From: Heterostelium album PN500
Taxonomy: Eukaryota; Evosea; Eumycetozoa; Acytosteliales; Acytosteliaceae
DNA: 64,000 bases
Assembly (NCBI RefSeq): GCF_000004825.1
Contig: NW_008805090.1
Coordinates: forward strand, 186,001 to 250,000
Direction of reading: 5' to 3'
Below the pieces are notes generated by a model. It searched no databases and was not told where the DNA came from. It worked only from the letters and a program-made list of their open reading frames with translations. This document shows positions 24,190 to 36,593 of this stretch, one piece after another (the first letter of the stretch is position 1; every line of letters starts with the position of its first letter). The translations under genes were made by a program, and so were the position numbers.

Positions 24190-25522
24190 ATGGAAAGAAT
24201 AATAAATATAACTTCACATATCTTTAATAATAATACTAGTATGCAAGGTCAAGAAGAATCTATAACACCAGCTTTACAATCAAATCTTGAAGACAAAACT
24301 ATATTGTATCAAGAGTTTGAAAATGGTGCAAGAAAGATTATAATAAATAGAGCTAAATCATTAAATAGTTTATTGATAGGTAGAGTATTTATTGATTTTA
24401 CTAGACTAGTACTCTTTTTTTATTGCTTATAATATTAATTGAATTCAAATGTTCAATATTAGATATGCTTTTTGAATTACATAGATTACTTAGTTTATAT
24501 GAGAATGATAGAAATGTAAAGGTTGTTATGATTGTAGGTGCACCTGGTAAGGCATTCTGTTCGGGTGGTGATATCAAACAATTCATTTCGACACCCGATA
24601 TGGGACATAACTTTGCAAAGATAGAATACAAACTAGACCATCTCATACATACCTATCCAAAGCCATTGATATCAATAGTCGATGGTATTGTCATGGGTGG
24701 TGGTGTAGGTCTATCGATTCATGCCGACTACAGAGTGATGACTGAGAAAACATTATGGGCAATGCCTGAAGTATGTTACTTTCTTTTTACATCATATTAC
24801 TTAATCATTTAGTTAACTAACTAACTAACTTAAAAAAATAGAATAAAATTGCTTACTTCCCAGATGTTGGTACAAATTACTTTACTTCAAGAATGGGTGC
24901 CGTTGGAATGTATCTATCGATTACTGGCGCTAGAATAGGATTGAGAGATTCGATGGAACTAAAGATTGGATCGCACTTTGTTGAGAGTTGCAATCTAGAG
25001 AGAATGATCGATGATTTGACTGGCGATGTTGTTGATACTCCACGTCAGGTCGAATTCATATTGAATAAGTGGCGTAAGCAAGTACCGATTGCCGATAACA
25101 ATCCCAATGCCATGAAGTCGGTCATTCAACCGAATAGGCAGTCGATAGAGCGTTGTTTCGGTGCTGACGTACAGTCGGTGCAACAGATGATTGAGCTGAT
25201 CAGAGCAGAACACCCGATCAATCCAAAGTGGTCAGAGACGACGTTGCGACAAATACTCGATGCTTCGCCAATCAGTGTGGCGATCACCTTCCAAGCGATA
25301 AGAATGGCGCTGACCATGGAAATCGATGAGATATTCAGGATGGATCTGAGACTGGGTACCAGACTGACACATGAAGAAAACATTAGAATTGGAGTGCACG
25401 CCGCACTAGTCGATAGAAACAACGCACCTAAATGGGATCCACCAAGCTTTGATCAAGTCACACCCGAGAGAATCAATTCATACTTTGAGAGACTCGATGA
25501 ATCAAAAGAATTGGATATCTAA
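24190..25522 (+). CDS. hibch: 3-hydroxyisobutyryl-CoA hydrolase (valine catabolism)
   Basis: Crotonase-fold thioesterase of mitochondrial valine breakdown. Three exons (24190-24379, 24463-24770, 24842-25522) give 392 residues, against 386 in human. The oxyanion-hole motif AFCSGGDIKQF, the second hole MGGGVGLSIHADYRV, and AMPE followed by FPDVGTNYF across intron 2 carry the conserved catalytic Glu and Asp positions of HIBCH rather than of plain enoyl-CoA hydratase. The C-terminal region FEGVRAVLIDK-like (IGVHAALVDRNNAPKW) also matches HIBCH. The N-terminus is short and basic and could be a targeting peptide. Both introns are in phase. Confidence 0.9.
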
Positions 25523-28500
25523 GCACGCATCCCTTACTTTATAAATATAATTATATAATCAGTAATTACACTCACACACATGGAATTCTAACTTGGAGTT
25601 CCTCTGCAATTCAAAAAAGCAGTAAATCAAATCAAATCAATCAAATCATTTCATCTAATAATAACATAATCTAACCTACTCAAGTTGTACAACTTTATGT
25701 TTAGAAAAATCAATAAAGTAACTTCTCATATCATTCAATCTTTAATTTAAAAGAATGAAATGAGGGAAGTTAATTAATGTTAAAAAAATAAAAAATGATA
25801 AACACTTTTTGTATTATTCAGTAATCTAAAATAACGTGTGATTTTAAAAGTTAGATAGATTATAAAGATATAATGAATTCATTCGAACCTTATAGATTAA
25901 AACAGATTAAAATTAAATTTTTAAAAAATAACTTGAACAAACAACAGGTTGAGGTTTAAAAAGTAAACAATTAATTGTTCACACCCCACAAAAAAAAACC
26001 TACACACCAAGACCATTCAAAAATCAAAATTTTAATTTTAATTTTATTCAAATCTAACCAGATTGTAAAAATACCTGGTTTTTTTTGGAATTTTTTTTTA
26101 CAAAATTCTCTGGTTTTTGTGATCACCAGTTATATGGGGAAGCTAAAGGCAAAATCTGAATAATTTTTTTTTGTATGATTTAAAAAAAAAAATAGCATTC
26201 TGATTATTTTACCAATTGCATCAAACAAAAAAAAAAACAAATAAATATAACATTATTCTTATATCATTACAAATTTATAGTTATTCATAACTAACTAGCT
26301 AACAACTTTGTTAAAGACAAATCATAAACAGAACAGTCAATAAATAAATCGAAATCAATCAGAACTTATTCGTTTAGTTTGATATAATATAATATTATAT
26401 TTTTGTACGGTAGTGTATTTTATAATTATAACAAACTATTATATTATCATCAAGTCATACGATTAAACAACGTTGTTTAATAATAACCTAACAAATCGTA
26501 TTTTCAGTTCATTAAATAAACATCATCATCACCATAATCATAAATCAACATCAAATTATTAGCCAATAGAAATATAAATAGTGGATGTTACAATAGCAAC
26601 ATCATCTATATCTCTGAATTTTTACATTGATAGCACTATTAAAAAGTCTTAGTAATCATTTTAGTTGGACAGTGTGTATAAACAAAATCACTTATCGTGT
26701 GCGTAAAGTGTTTTGATAAATTATTATTTGGCGATAAAAACAAACAAACAACATTGACATTGGTGTTGAACACAACCTTAACAAAAAGAGTAAACCAAAA
26801 CAACAAACACTCATTCCATACACTTTATAAATAAATAAGGAATAATATCATCATTATTAATCATATATATATATATATATATTTATATATAAAGATAATC
26901 TATCCATACATTATTATTATTACTACCACTACCACTATCATCATAATTAACTATCGTTTTTTTAAATCAAATCATCAAAAACAAACCATCATTATAACAC
27001 ATTACCACATTTATATAACAATAATTTTTTTTAAAAATGAAATAATGTTGTGTGAAAGAAAGTAGACCACACCAACATTGTTAATTCCAGACCAAAATCC
27101 AAATTCCTCACACTCACACAGACATCTCATCTCTCAACTCTTGCATTTCCATAACAACAACAACAAAGAAGAGAGAGTAAATATGTAGATAATTGTATTT
27201 GGTTGTATGTGGAACACATGACAATCACAATTATATAAATAAAGAAGTGATATAGTTTCTTTATTTTTTTCTGGACGAAATAAGAAGAGTGAGAGTGAAT
27301 ATGAATGAATGAATAAAAATAAAAGAATGAAAGAAGTTATTTATATATATTTTCTATATATAACTACACTACTTTTATTGGGTTTGTGTTCTTTCTCCAT
27401 TTTTTATCATTTTTTAATTTTATAGTAGTAGAAAGATAATTATCAATTGTCAGAACATTGGATGTTGATGTGTTGGTATTACTCTCATCGGGTGAATGGG
27501 AAAACATTCATAACAACAAAAGTGCAATAAATAGAAAAAAAGAAAACTAATCAAATCAAACATATGATTCTCAAATACCGCGCACACCCACACACAACAC
27601 ACAGACATAAGACACACACTAAACAAACGATGTTATTAAAAATCAAATACATCTAGAGCTATTAAACAAATAGCAATTAACAACCAATCAACTTATCGCC
27701 ATTTACATAATTCAAATCTGAACTAAACTAAACTAAACTATCAACAATAATAATAATATTATTATTTACAACATTATGTTTTTTCTTTTGTTTCCAGGTG
27801 CCAAAATTAAATAGTCGATTTTAATTTATTGTCTTTTTGTCATTTTCCAATTATTTATTGTTGTTGTTAAATAATAATAAAAATATAAAAAGGCAAGATT
27901 AATTTACATTTATTTTATTCATTTGTTGCTATTTTGCTTTTGTTTTATAAATCTATCTGATAGATATATCTTTTACCAGTGTGTCTCTTTGCAAATAGAA
28001 TACATGAGGAACAACTTTGGAATTTACTACTATCCAACACCACTCCATTTTATTTTCCTATCCATCTTTTATTTTTACAGGTGCACATTACTAGTTCTTT
28101 AATTACCTAACACCTATAATTTATATTTATGTTTTATCAAGATAATAACATCTAATAGCTATATTACATTTAGTAATATTATTGTACAAAGTAACCACCT
28201 TCAAATATTTTAACAAACAAATAATAATTTATTTTAATAATTATATCTAAATATTTTTTAATGTTCTGACACTGCAAACCAAATTTTAACAATTGATAAA
28301 TATGGATAATCTTTAGTTTGCTTATCAAAGTGAATAACAACCAGAACAACAAACAAACAAACAAGAAATTCAATCCAAGTTTGGGTTGCATTCAACAACA
28401 CAACAACAACAACAACAACAAAAACAAACATTTAGATTTTTTATCTTTTTATCCACAAATTACCTATTTTGTTTTATGTTTCTTATTTCAGTCATTGTAA

Positions 28501-28928
28501 CTTCACCATTACTAATACATACACCACCAACAACAACAGTGTAAACTCAGAGCTTGATTTCCAGATCCTTTTCCGACCAATCTACCTCTCCACAACAAGA
28601 ATAACCTCTCGCTTTGGAACTATCTCTCTAATTGTGCTGCCCAATCGACCTCAACCTTAGTAAATGGTTTCCATCCTCACTGCAAACAATATTATTTCAT
28701 ATTGCTTTGGTTTCTCATTGTCCGTATTTATTGGAGTCGATTAACATTACCACACACCTCTCAGAGAGTTTTTCAATCTTTTAGCCAAATCTGCTAGCTA
28801 CACAAACAAAAATCCTAGAAAGTACATTCATCTACTTCTCTTTTTACCACTACAACTAGTTTATAACAACAACAAACAATTTAAATCTAATCTTAACAAA
28901 AAAAAAAAAGAAATAATAATTTACAAAA
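25523..28928. promoter_or_regulatory. 3.4 kb spacer, probable long leader/regulatory region of the FCS-finger gene
   Basis: No conserved coding exon is visible. It holds CA-rich stretches, including CACACCCACAC at 27583-27593; the complement GTGTGGGTGTG is a good match to the GTG-rich G-box of developmentally regulated dictyostelid genes. Three pyrimidine-CAG motifs that look like splice acceptors end at 27797, 28080 and 28491, so a spliced 5' leader is possible. A 26-codon upstream frame runs 28664-28744. An ATATAT tract lies near 26866-26884. Confidence 0.4.
27583..27593 (-). promoter_or_regulatory. G-box-like GTG-rich element
   Basis: The minus strand reads GTGTGGGTGTG. It resembles the G-box bound by GBF in dictyostelid post-aggregative promoters. 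The same core reads GTGTGGGTGT on the plus strand at 77-86. The assignment rests only on sequence likeness. Confidence 0.3.
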
Positions 28929-29186
28929 ATGGAAGTACAACAATTTTACCAATCATCATCTACATTCTGCACTGGATGCAGCAGAGTCGTAAGAACACCA
29001 ATTATCACCATCGAGAAGGGTCAACGCAAGTTTGACTTTTGCAGCATGAGATGCTACTCTGTCACCCCTTCCAATGTGAACAACAACAATAATGCCACTA
29101 CCAAGAGTAAAGGGCGGACTTTGTCCACTCCCATAAATATAAATAATGCATCCCGTCGATCCTCTCCATTAATTACAACTATATAA
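28929..29186 (+). CDS. Small FCS/TRASH-like zinc-finger protein
   Basis: Single exon, 85 residues. Residues 14-42 hold CTGC, a spacer of about 20 residues with basic patches, then FCSMRCY: the CxxC...FCSxxC ligand pattern of FCS, TRASH and MYM-type treble-clef fingers. The rest is Asn/Ser/Thr-rich with basic residues. It has an A-rich Kozak-like context (AAAAATGG). The long upstream spacer suggests regulated expression. I do not know a named orthologue; it may act in protein-protein contacts or bind nucleic acid. Coding status is supported by the cysteine pattern and by codon use that differs from the flanks. Confidence 0.65.
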   Translation: MEVQQFYQSSSTFCTGCSRVVRTPIITIEKGQRKFDFCSMRCYSVTPSNVNNNNNATTKSKGRTLSTPININNASRRSSPLITTI

Positions 29187-29714
29187 TCAAGTTATAGATT
29201 AAAATCAACTAGAAATCGACTAAATTTACAATTTTTTTTACAACCCAACCTTCACCTTTTTCCTTTTAACATTTCAAACACATTGGTCTTATTGTAAGAC
29301 CAACAACCCAAGCCAATCAATAATAATAATAGTATTTTAAGTTTTAATTAATTTTAAATAAAGAATTCTTTTATAAATTATTGTTATTAATATTAATATT
29401 ATTAATAATTAAAAATATTAAACAAGTTATATATATTATGCTTTTATTCTTGAGAAGGTGTGATGTTTGTTGTGTAGTTTAAAATTCCATCCATTCTAAC
29501 AATGGTTTCCAAAATAAACTACAAACAAGGAAATACAGAAGATGAAAGCTAAGGGTCCAGGATTGCTAAGTGATGTTGAATTGTTTGATAACACTAAAAA
29601 TATTTTTAAAAATTGAACAAAATAAAAAAAAGCGCAATTTTAACAAAAAAATAGTGAACTGCTTTTAGTTTATATTAAAGACAACCATGGTTGTGGTACA
29701 ATAAGTAGATAATA
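29187..29714. other. Spacer downstream of the FCS-finger gene
   Basis: A 528-bp A/T-rich interval. It contains ATTAAT repeats near 29380-29420 and no coding pattern. Confidence 0.35.
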
Positions 29715-31409
29715 ATGGACCGACAAAAGCTTGCAAAGCTTAAATCTATTTCACTTGATAAATATATTCATAAACCAAGAAATACTTTTAATATTACAAC
29801 TTCACCGGTGGTAACAAACGATTTATCTGTTGAAGACTCTTCATTGTTGCAACAATCAACAACATCACCACCAACAGAACTTTCAAAAAATGTAATCAAA
29901 AACGATAATAGTAGTAGTATTAGCAGATATAGCAATAATAGTAATAGTAATGATAATGATGCAATAAGATCAAATAATAATACATCAGATGATGAGTTTC
30001 AATTTCTAGCTTCACAAGAAGAAGAAGAAGAAGAAAAGATAAAACAAAATGAACAACAAAAATATAAAGAATGTCCTGTCTGTTTCGAGAAAATAGATTC
30101 ATCAGATTTTCAAAGACATCTTCAACAAGAACTTAAAGATCAATATGAAATTGAAAGTAACATCAGAGTAAAGAATGAACAAAGGTTAATCAATAATAAC
30201 AACAACAACAACAATAATAATAATAAATCAAAGAGTAATAGTAATAAAAATAGTAGTAGTATAACTAGTAAATCAAAGAAACAACAACATTTGTATATAG
30301 ACCAAGCAGAAACAATTGATAGTGATGATGATGGTGACGATGATTTCAAACCAATTCAACATCAAGATAAGAGAATTAAATCAGTTATATCGTCATCATC
30401 AACGACAACAGCAATAACTACAACACCAAAATCAAAGAAATTATCTTTTATTGGTGATGAAGATATAGATGATATCGATTATATGATTAATAGCAATAAT
30501 AATAATAACAATAATAACAACAATAATAATAATAATAGTAAAATAAAAAAATATGATAATTTTGAAGAAGAAGAAGATATAGATTTTACACAGAATCCAA
30601 GTAGGAATCAGACATTTGATAATGTAGGGTATAGAAGGAATCTTGAGGAGATAATAGATCTCGAGGAAGTATGTGACGATTCGAAATGGGAGAACAAGTT
30701 TTATAAGCCTGCACTTAGATATCCTGAGATTAGGTCTCCAAGTACAGCATCAGCAACGACAACAACGACAACAACAACAACAACAACAGCTGCTGCATCA
30801 TCAACATCACCATCTTCATTAAGATTATTGACACCACTTAAACTTTTACCAAGACCAACAAACACAATGACAACATCAAATATTACACCATTCAAATCAT
30901 TATCATCATTTAATAATAATAATAACAATTTTACATCTCCAAAGAAAACAATACCTACATTATCATCATCATCATCATCACCATTTAAACAAAAGACAAC
31001 ATCATCGGCATCACCACCGAAAACAACACCAAAGAAATTTTGGAAAAAGAAAAGAAGCTGGCATTCATCTCCAAGGTGACTATTTATTATCACTAAAGAT
31101 AAGGATGGTAGACATATATACTAACTATAGTTATTATTATATTTAAATTAAGGAAACAGGGATCAGCAGACACACCAAAAGTCAAGGTACAAAAGAGGGA
31201 GTCGACAAAAGGAGGAGGAGGATCAACAACAAGAATCAAAGTCAAGCACGAGCATTGATGGCAAGCAATATTACTACAGTACAGACTGCGCAACCAATAT
31301 ATCAGATATACACAATGATGATGACTTCACCTTTGATGGCATGGGAATACAAGGACAGTCATATGACGGATTAAGTTGGGAAACTACAAGAGGTTACTCA
31401 TTATTTTAA
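29715..31409 (+). CDS. Low-complexity protein with a CxxC...H zinc-finger-like motif
   Basis: Two exons (29715-31075, 31160-31409) give 536 residues. Around residues 118-140 the motif KECPVCFEKIDSSDFQRHL resembles a UBZ/RNF220-type finger, but the usual last ligand is Glu rather than Cys. Most of the protein is Asn, Asp/Glu, Thr, Ser and Lys tracts. A conserved-looking acidic segment (EEIIDLEEVCDDSKWENKF) and the C-terminal DDDFTFDGMGIQG then YDGLSWE are the only ordered-looking parts, so these may be binding motifs. The second exon was chosen in the only frame that gives such a tail. An alternative end is possible: donor after 31392, acceptor at 31511 and stop at 31531. No function can be assigned. 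Confidence 0.7.
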
Positions 31410-31577
31410 CCAATAATAAAACACACAAAGAATATATAGTCATTTTGATAATTTTTTAAGAATATATTCTTAATATATTTTACAAACTCAAATGTTGTGT
31501 TTATCTTTTAGGAATATCACGAGTGATTTGAATTCATTTTGTTTTTAGTTTTTCAATTATAATTTGTATCAGAATCG

Positions 31578-32801
31578 ATGATGGACAAATCACTATTTAA
31601 TTTGATATTCAATAATATCGTATTGAATAGATTAATATTTAATCATATATATTCATATGTTTATAAATCTGTTGGTAGAAAGAATTTAGATAGACGTTAC
31701 AAATGGAGTCAACTACTGACAACTCCAGAGGTGATGGCAGGAAATGGTTATTTCGATCTGTTGAAACAATATATTTCCAAGAATAAACCGTTAACTGACC
31801 CTCGTTATTTCAATATATTAAATAATGCTGCGTATATCGGTAGTCTAGAGATGATAAGATATCTAGTGGAAGAGATTAAAATAGAAAAGACGCTTATGTT
31901 GAAATCTCGGTACAACTCTCATGGTTTGATGTATTACGCTACTGTGTATGGTCGTTTGGAGATCATAAAGTATATCGAGAGTTGCTTCTCAACAGAGACT
32001 GACAAGTTGCAATGGGACTACGATCATGCATTCGTGTACGTTCCACTTTCACAGAGCATCGAGATCCTGAAATACTTGGCACCAAAGACATCGGGAAAGA
32101 GAAGTGCAACCGGTATAACAACATTTGACATTGCTGTGAGAGTTGGCCGAATTGATATGATTGAATGGTTAGATGAACATGGCTATGGATTGAGAGGATC
32201 AAGCAACATGTATGTCGAAGCAGTGCAACACAATCAACTAGCTGTACTAGAGTATCTCAAGAGAGTAAACAAAGATACTCATATTTTCGAGAATGGTGTT
32301 TACAAACTGTTGGACATGGCAGCAGAGTATAATAATATCGAAATTTTAAAATGGCTTCACAATAATAATATTGGTGTTTGCTCTGTATCCGCCATGAATC
32401 AAGCTGCATTTCACGGCCATTTAGAAATCATCATCTGGTTGAATCAAAATAGAAGTGAAGGGTGTGATACTGAGGCAATGGATAACGCAGCATACATGGG
32501 GCATCTGGATGTTGTAAAATGGTTGAACGAGAATCGTACAGAAGGTTGTTCAAAGGCTGCAATTGATGATGCTGCATATGAAGGACACCTCGATGTAATT
32601 GAATACCTGACAAAAAATCAAACTAATGCAGTTTGTACTCATCAAGCAATAGATGACGCTGCACATCAAGGTCATCTCGATGTCATCAAATACCTACTGA
32701 CAAACCGTACCGAAGGTTTTACAGACGAGGCACTAGAGAATGCCGAATTAAACGGTCACACCGAGGTAATAAAGTTTTTAAAAGATTACAGTGGAACTTG
32801 A
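31578..32801 (+). CDS. Ankyrin-repeat protein of the dictyostelid-expanded family
   Basis: Intronless, 407 residues. The N-terminus (FNLIFNNIVLNRLIFNHIYSY) is the short hydrophobic, F-box-like segment seen at the front of many dictyostelid ankyrin proteins. At least eight degenerate repeats of about 33 residues follow, with the pattern A-A-x-x-G-H-L-D-V-x-K-W-L. The last four are very regular and nearly identical to each other (AAYMGHLDVVKWL, AAYEGHLDVIEYL, AAHQGHLDVIKYL), a sign of recent tandem duplication within the gene. Partners are unknown. The frame is uninterrupted. Confidence 0.85.
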   Translation: MMDKSLFNLIFNNIVLNRLIFNHIYSYVYKSVGRKNLDRRYKWSQLLTTPEVMAGNGYFDLLKQYISKNKPLTDPRYFNILNNAAYIGSLEMIRYLVEEIKIEKTLMLKSRYNSHGLMYYATVYGRLEIIKYIESCFSTETDKLQWDYDHAFVYVPLSQSIEILKYLAPKTSGKRSATGITTFDIAVRVGRIDMIEWLDEHGYGLRGSSNMYVEAVQHNQLAVLEYLKRVNKDTHIFENGVYKLLDMAAEYNNIEILKWLHNNNIGVCSVSAMNQAAFHGHLEIIIWLNQNRSEGCDTEAMDNAAYMGHLDVVKWLNENRTEGCSKAAIDDAAYEGHLDVIEYLTKNQTNAVCTHQAIDDAAHQGHLDVIKYLLTNRTEGFTDEALENAELNGHTEVIKFLKDYSGT

Positions 32802-33096
32802 ATTATTTTTGGTTCCAATGTGTTTTTTTCACAATAGTCTAAAGAAAAATATTATATTTTTAGTATAATACATTAAACAAAATACTATAGTCAGTTTCTA
32901 TCATCGCTTTTGTATTAAAACGAAATAGAAATCACCAAATATTCCAATTTTTTTTTTTTCTACTTATATTTTTTTTTTTTAAGTTGTTTGATCTTCTTTT
33001 ACTGAAATTAGTTTAAATTGATAGATTTGATTTATTATTATTTATCGTTTGTATTATAGTAGTAGTATTAGAATAGAAAGTATTCTTGTATATTAA

Positions 33097-36000
33097 ATGA
33101 TGATGGATCAATTATCAACAACATCAAATGCATATAATGCTATGATATCGGCTGAGAATTCCGTCAAAGGAACTAGCAACACAGTGGTCATATACAAACC
33201 ATTGGGTGTAGATATCCTACCACAAGGTTCCATTATCACCGAAGAGGAACAAGCAATTAGAAACAGAGAGAAATCGATGACATTAATGTATTCCATTAAA
33301 GAATCTTCAATCATCGATCAACTCTTTAAATTGATTGCACTCAATCAAATTGAGTATGTATTAGTTAACTAATCAAATCGACAATAACATATAAATATGT
33401 TCTAACAAAACTATTTTAATAAATAGTGTATTTAAACAATTATATAACTATATTGAACAAGATGAATATCTATTGTTATCAAAGGTTTTGATGACCATTT
33501 CGATTGGATGTAATAGTTCACTGCGTTTGGTACGTTACTTTATTCACTGTGACTATAAGCAAGCGGTAGCAGGCAATCAGAGTCCGACTATGAGTAGTGT
33601 TGGTGGCGGTCGTCGTATCTATTCATTGTCATCGCAGTTGATAACACTGTTTCTCGAGAAGATGGGTCAGCAGTACATGAAAGATGTGCTGCGTCCACTC
33701 GTTATCCAGATCATTCAGGACAAGGGTTTGTCGTTGCAGTCAGGCATCGATGCGCTCTCGTCGCAACAGTTGCTTAACTATTGCCGTGAGATTGCAACGC
33801 AATTCACCTCGACCGACTCGATCGATAAGCTACCGGTGCCAATCAAGGTGGTCGCTATGTTCTACCACGAGATGTGGCCACACGAAGAGGATCAAGGCAT
33901 CTCTAACTTCCTGATTAATCGATTCTTGGTACAAGCATTGCAGTCGCCGGAATCGTACAGTCTCGTGCCACCACAGCTGCACATCTCTGCACGATCCTCT
34001 AGCAATTTGACAATCATTGCCAAGATGATCTCTCACACACTCACCGGTACACCATTCAAATACGGAGAGGAAAAAGACATTGAACAAACTAAACAAACCA
34101 TCAAGCAGATCTTCCGTGAATCCAATTACTTTAAATCTGTATTAGGTTCAAGATTCTCAACTCAAAGCTATCGTAAGTTTTAAATAACTATCGACAGAAA
34201 CATAAACAACCGATACTTATTAATAATCATTTTATCTTAGAATTCTCTAATGAAGCAACAATGTCACAACTTCATCTTATTCATAGATTACTATGGCAAA
34301 ATAAACAAGAGATACAATCTATGTTTAAGAATGTAGAATTTGGTACAGAATTTGATAGTTTAATTAATAAACTTGGTGATTATAATAGTAGAATATCATT
34401 ACAATCAATTGCACCAAATGAATTAAGTAAGTAGACATTATCATATGATCGTCAAAAAACAGATACTTATATTATTATTTTTAGAATCAATAAAGAATTA
34501 TATGAATCAAAAGAATGAAGATATATCATATATTGGATATATTCAAAAGAATGGAAAGAGAGGACCTGTAAAGAGAGTGTTGGTTGTCGGTACCAATAAA
34601 GTGATCACATTTAAACATACGAATGGAAAGCTTGGTAGAGACGGTCATCTGTTGGATTTGGTTGAGATCAACAGTCCCAGTGGTCAGCAGTTGGATCTTA
34701 TCTTTAAGCGTCATCAGATATCTTCGACCTCGGAGGATTGCGATCATATAATCACTTGTATTCGTCGTATCTATGAGTATAGCTTCAACAATTGGCCATT
34801 CTCAATGAAGATGAAACTAAAGATAACACCACAGTCGCGGTTGGAAGCGATTGCACCAGCCGATCATACACCTTCCTCGATTATGGTCGCTGCCTACAAG
34901 TCGTTGTGCGCCTACTATCAATCACCGGTAAAGCCAAACGTTTGTTGGTTCATCGAGAATGCATTCGGTCGTGATCCAAAGAACAAGGTATTCAACTTTA
35001 AATTGTTCACCAAACATACACGTGAGCAACTGAGCAACCAGGATCTCATCCCACTCATCCACGCACTTCGTTACGACTGGTACTTTGAAGAGTTGGCCAT
35101 TAAAAACTATCCAATCACACTCAAAGAGTTGATAACAGAGATAACCACAATGTTATCTTCCAATACAACTATTAATTCAATTAGTTTATCTAATCTATCA
35201 TTACCAAAAGAATCGTAAGTAAAAATGTATATTATTAAGTTATTTTATCAATATATACTAATTAATATATATCTCTGAATAACAAAGGATAATGCAAATA
35301 TTTGATGTAATTCAAAATCAAAAGACATTGAATTTAACGAAATTGGATATCTCAAAGAATATGTTTGATGAGAAGAGTGTCAATTCATTCGTTGCCTATT
35401 TACAATATGGTCAGACCGGTGCAATTAAAGAGTTGAATATCTCTTCGATCGGTGTTACTGCCAATGCCATCAAATTGATATTCGATGCCTTGAGAAGAGG
35501 TAACTTCCAATCTTTGGAGAGTCTCGATTTCTCTGGTAACAAGAACCTTAAAGATAACTGCTTTGATATTGCTAAATGGTTATCCAACGAAGGTGCACAC
35601 GTTAAAAGTTTAAATCTATCTGATACAGAACTTAAACCAAAGAATCTAATCGTTGATTTCGGTAAATCTAAATTAGAAACGTAAGTTTAATAGATTATAA
35701 CAATATATATCACATTAGTTAAATTAACAAACTATTATCTATTTATTATCAATTTAAACAGATTAAATCTATCAAAGAATGTATTAAAGACAAGAGATGA
35801 TGTTGTTGCTCTAAGTCAATTGTTTAATAATTTGACAAACTTGCAATCAATCATACTCATTAGAACACTTATTCCATCGGATTCTATCAAAGAGATGATT
35901 CGCTTCATTGACAAGAGAAAGTTGACACAATTCAATATCGGTGAGAATCAATTGACTCGTACCGTTATCACCGATCTAATTAGCTCGTCTGCTATACATT

Positions 36001-36593
36001 CAATCCGTGTGCTTGATCTTACCGAAAACAAGAAGATCTCGGATGGTGGTATCAAAGAACTCGGTCGTGCACTCTATGGAAACCAGAGTATTGTCAAGTT
36101 GGTTCTAGACGGCAGCTTCAGTGGAAGTGCCGGTGCTCAACGTTCAAAGGCAGTGTTGGCCCTGTCAAACTTCTTGCAGTCGAGTCACACCATCGAGGTG
36201 TTGAAGATGCGTGGTGGTCCCGACAGAGATCAACAACTACAAGGTTGTATCATTCCTTTACTACTTTCACTTGGTTCCGTACAATCACTAAAGAAACTCG
36301 ATATTTCACATCACATGATCGATAACTCTGGTGCAATTGCACTGTCAAAGGCAATCTATCAGAATCGATCGATTCGTACCCTACTTATTGATAACAATAA
36401 TATTGGTGCGCTTGGATACGCCAACATCAAGAACTCACTCAAACAAAACTACATTATCAAAGAGATGCCAATCCCAATCAGTGATCTCTCCATCATCTAC
36501 AAGTTTGATGGAACATCCAATCTAGAAAAGAATAAGATCAGATCTTTATTGTTCAAGATTGAATCATATTTATTAAGAAATCAACAATATTAA
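33097..36593 (+). CDS. RasGAP - PH-like - leucine-rich-repeat protein (CARMIL-like)
   Basis: Six exons (33097-33353, 33427-34172, 34241-34426, 34485-35214, 35288-35680, 35762-36593) give 1,047 residues. Residues about 60-390 match the helical RasGAP domain: MGQQYMKDVLRPLV corresponds to the VGxxYLKxxLxPxI helix, and FLINRFLVQALQSPE with SSSNLTIIAK to the FLR/PAI and LTLIAK blocks. The segment where RasGAPs carry the arginine finger (LFRxNS) reads IYSLSS. Residues about 400-510 look like the CARMIL N-terminal PH module (GPVKRVLVVG, then DCDHIITCIRRIY). Residues about 515-1,010 are LRRs of the ribonuclease-inhibitor/CARMIL class. There is no proline-rich tail or capping-protein-binding motif. 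It resembles the described Dictyostelium CARMIL-GAP; whether it is its orthologue needs alignment. Confidence 0.8.

Noticed and set aside
30185-30550. Short regularly repeated AAC/AAT units, checked as a CRISPR-like array
   Set aside because: They are codon repeats for poly-Asn within a gene; no spacers of constant length.
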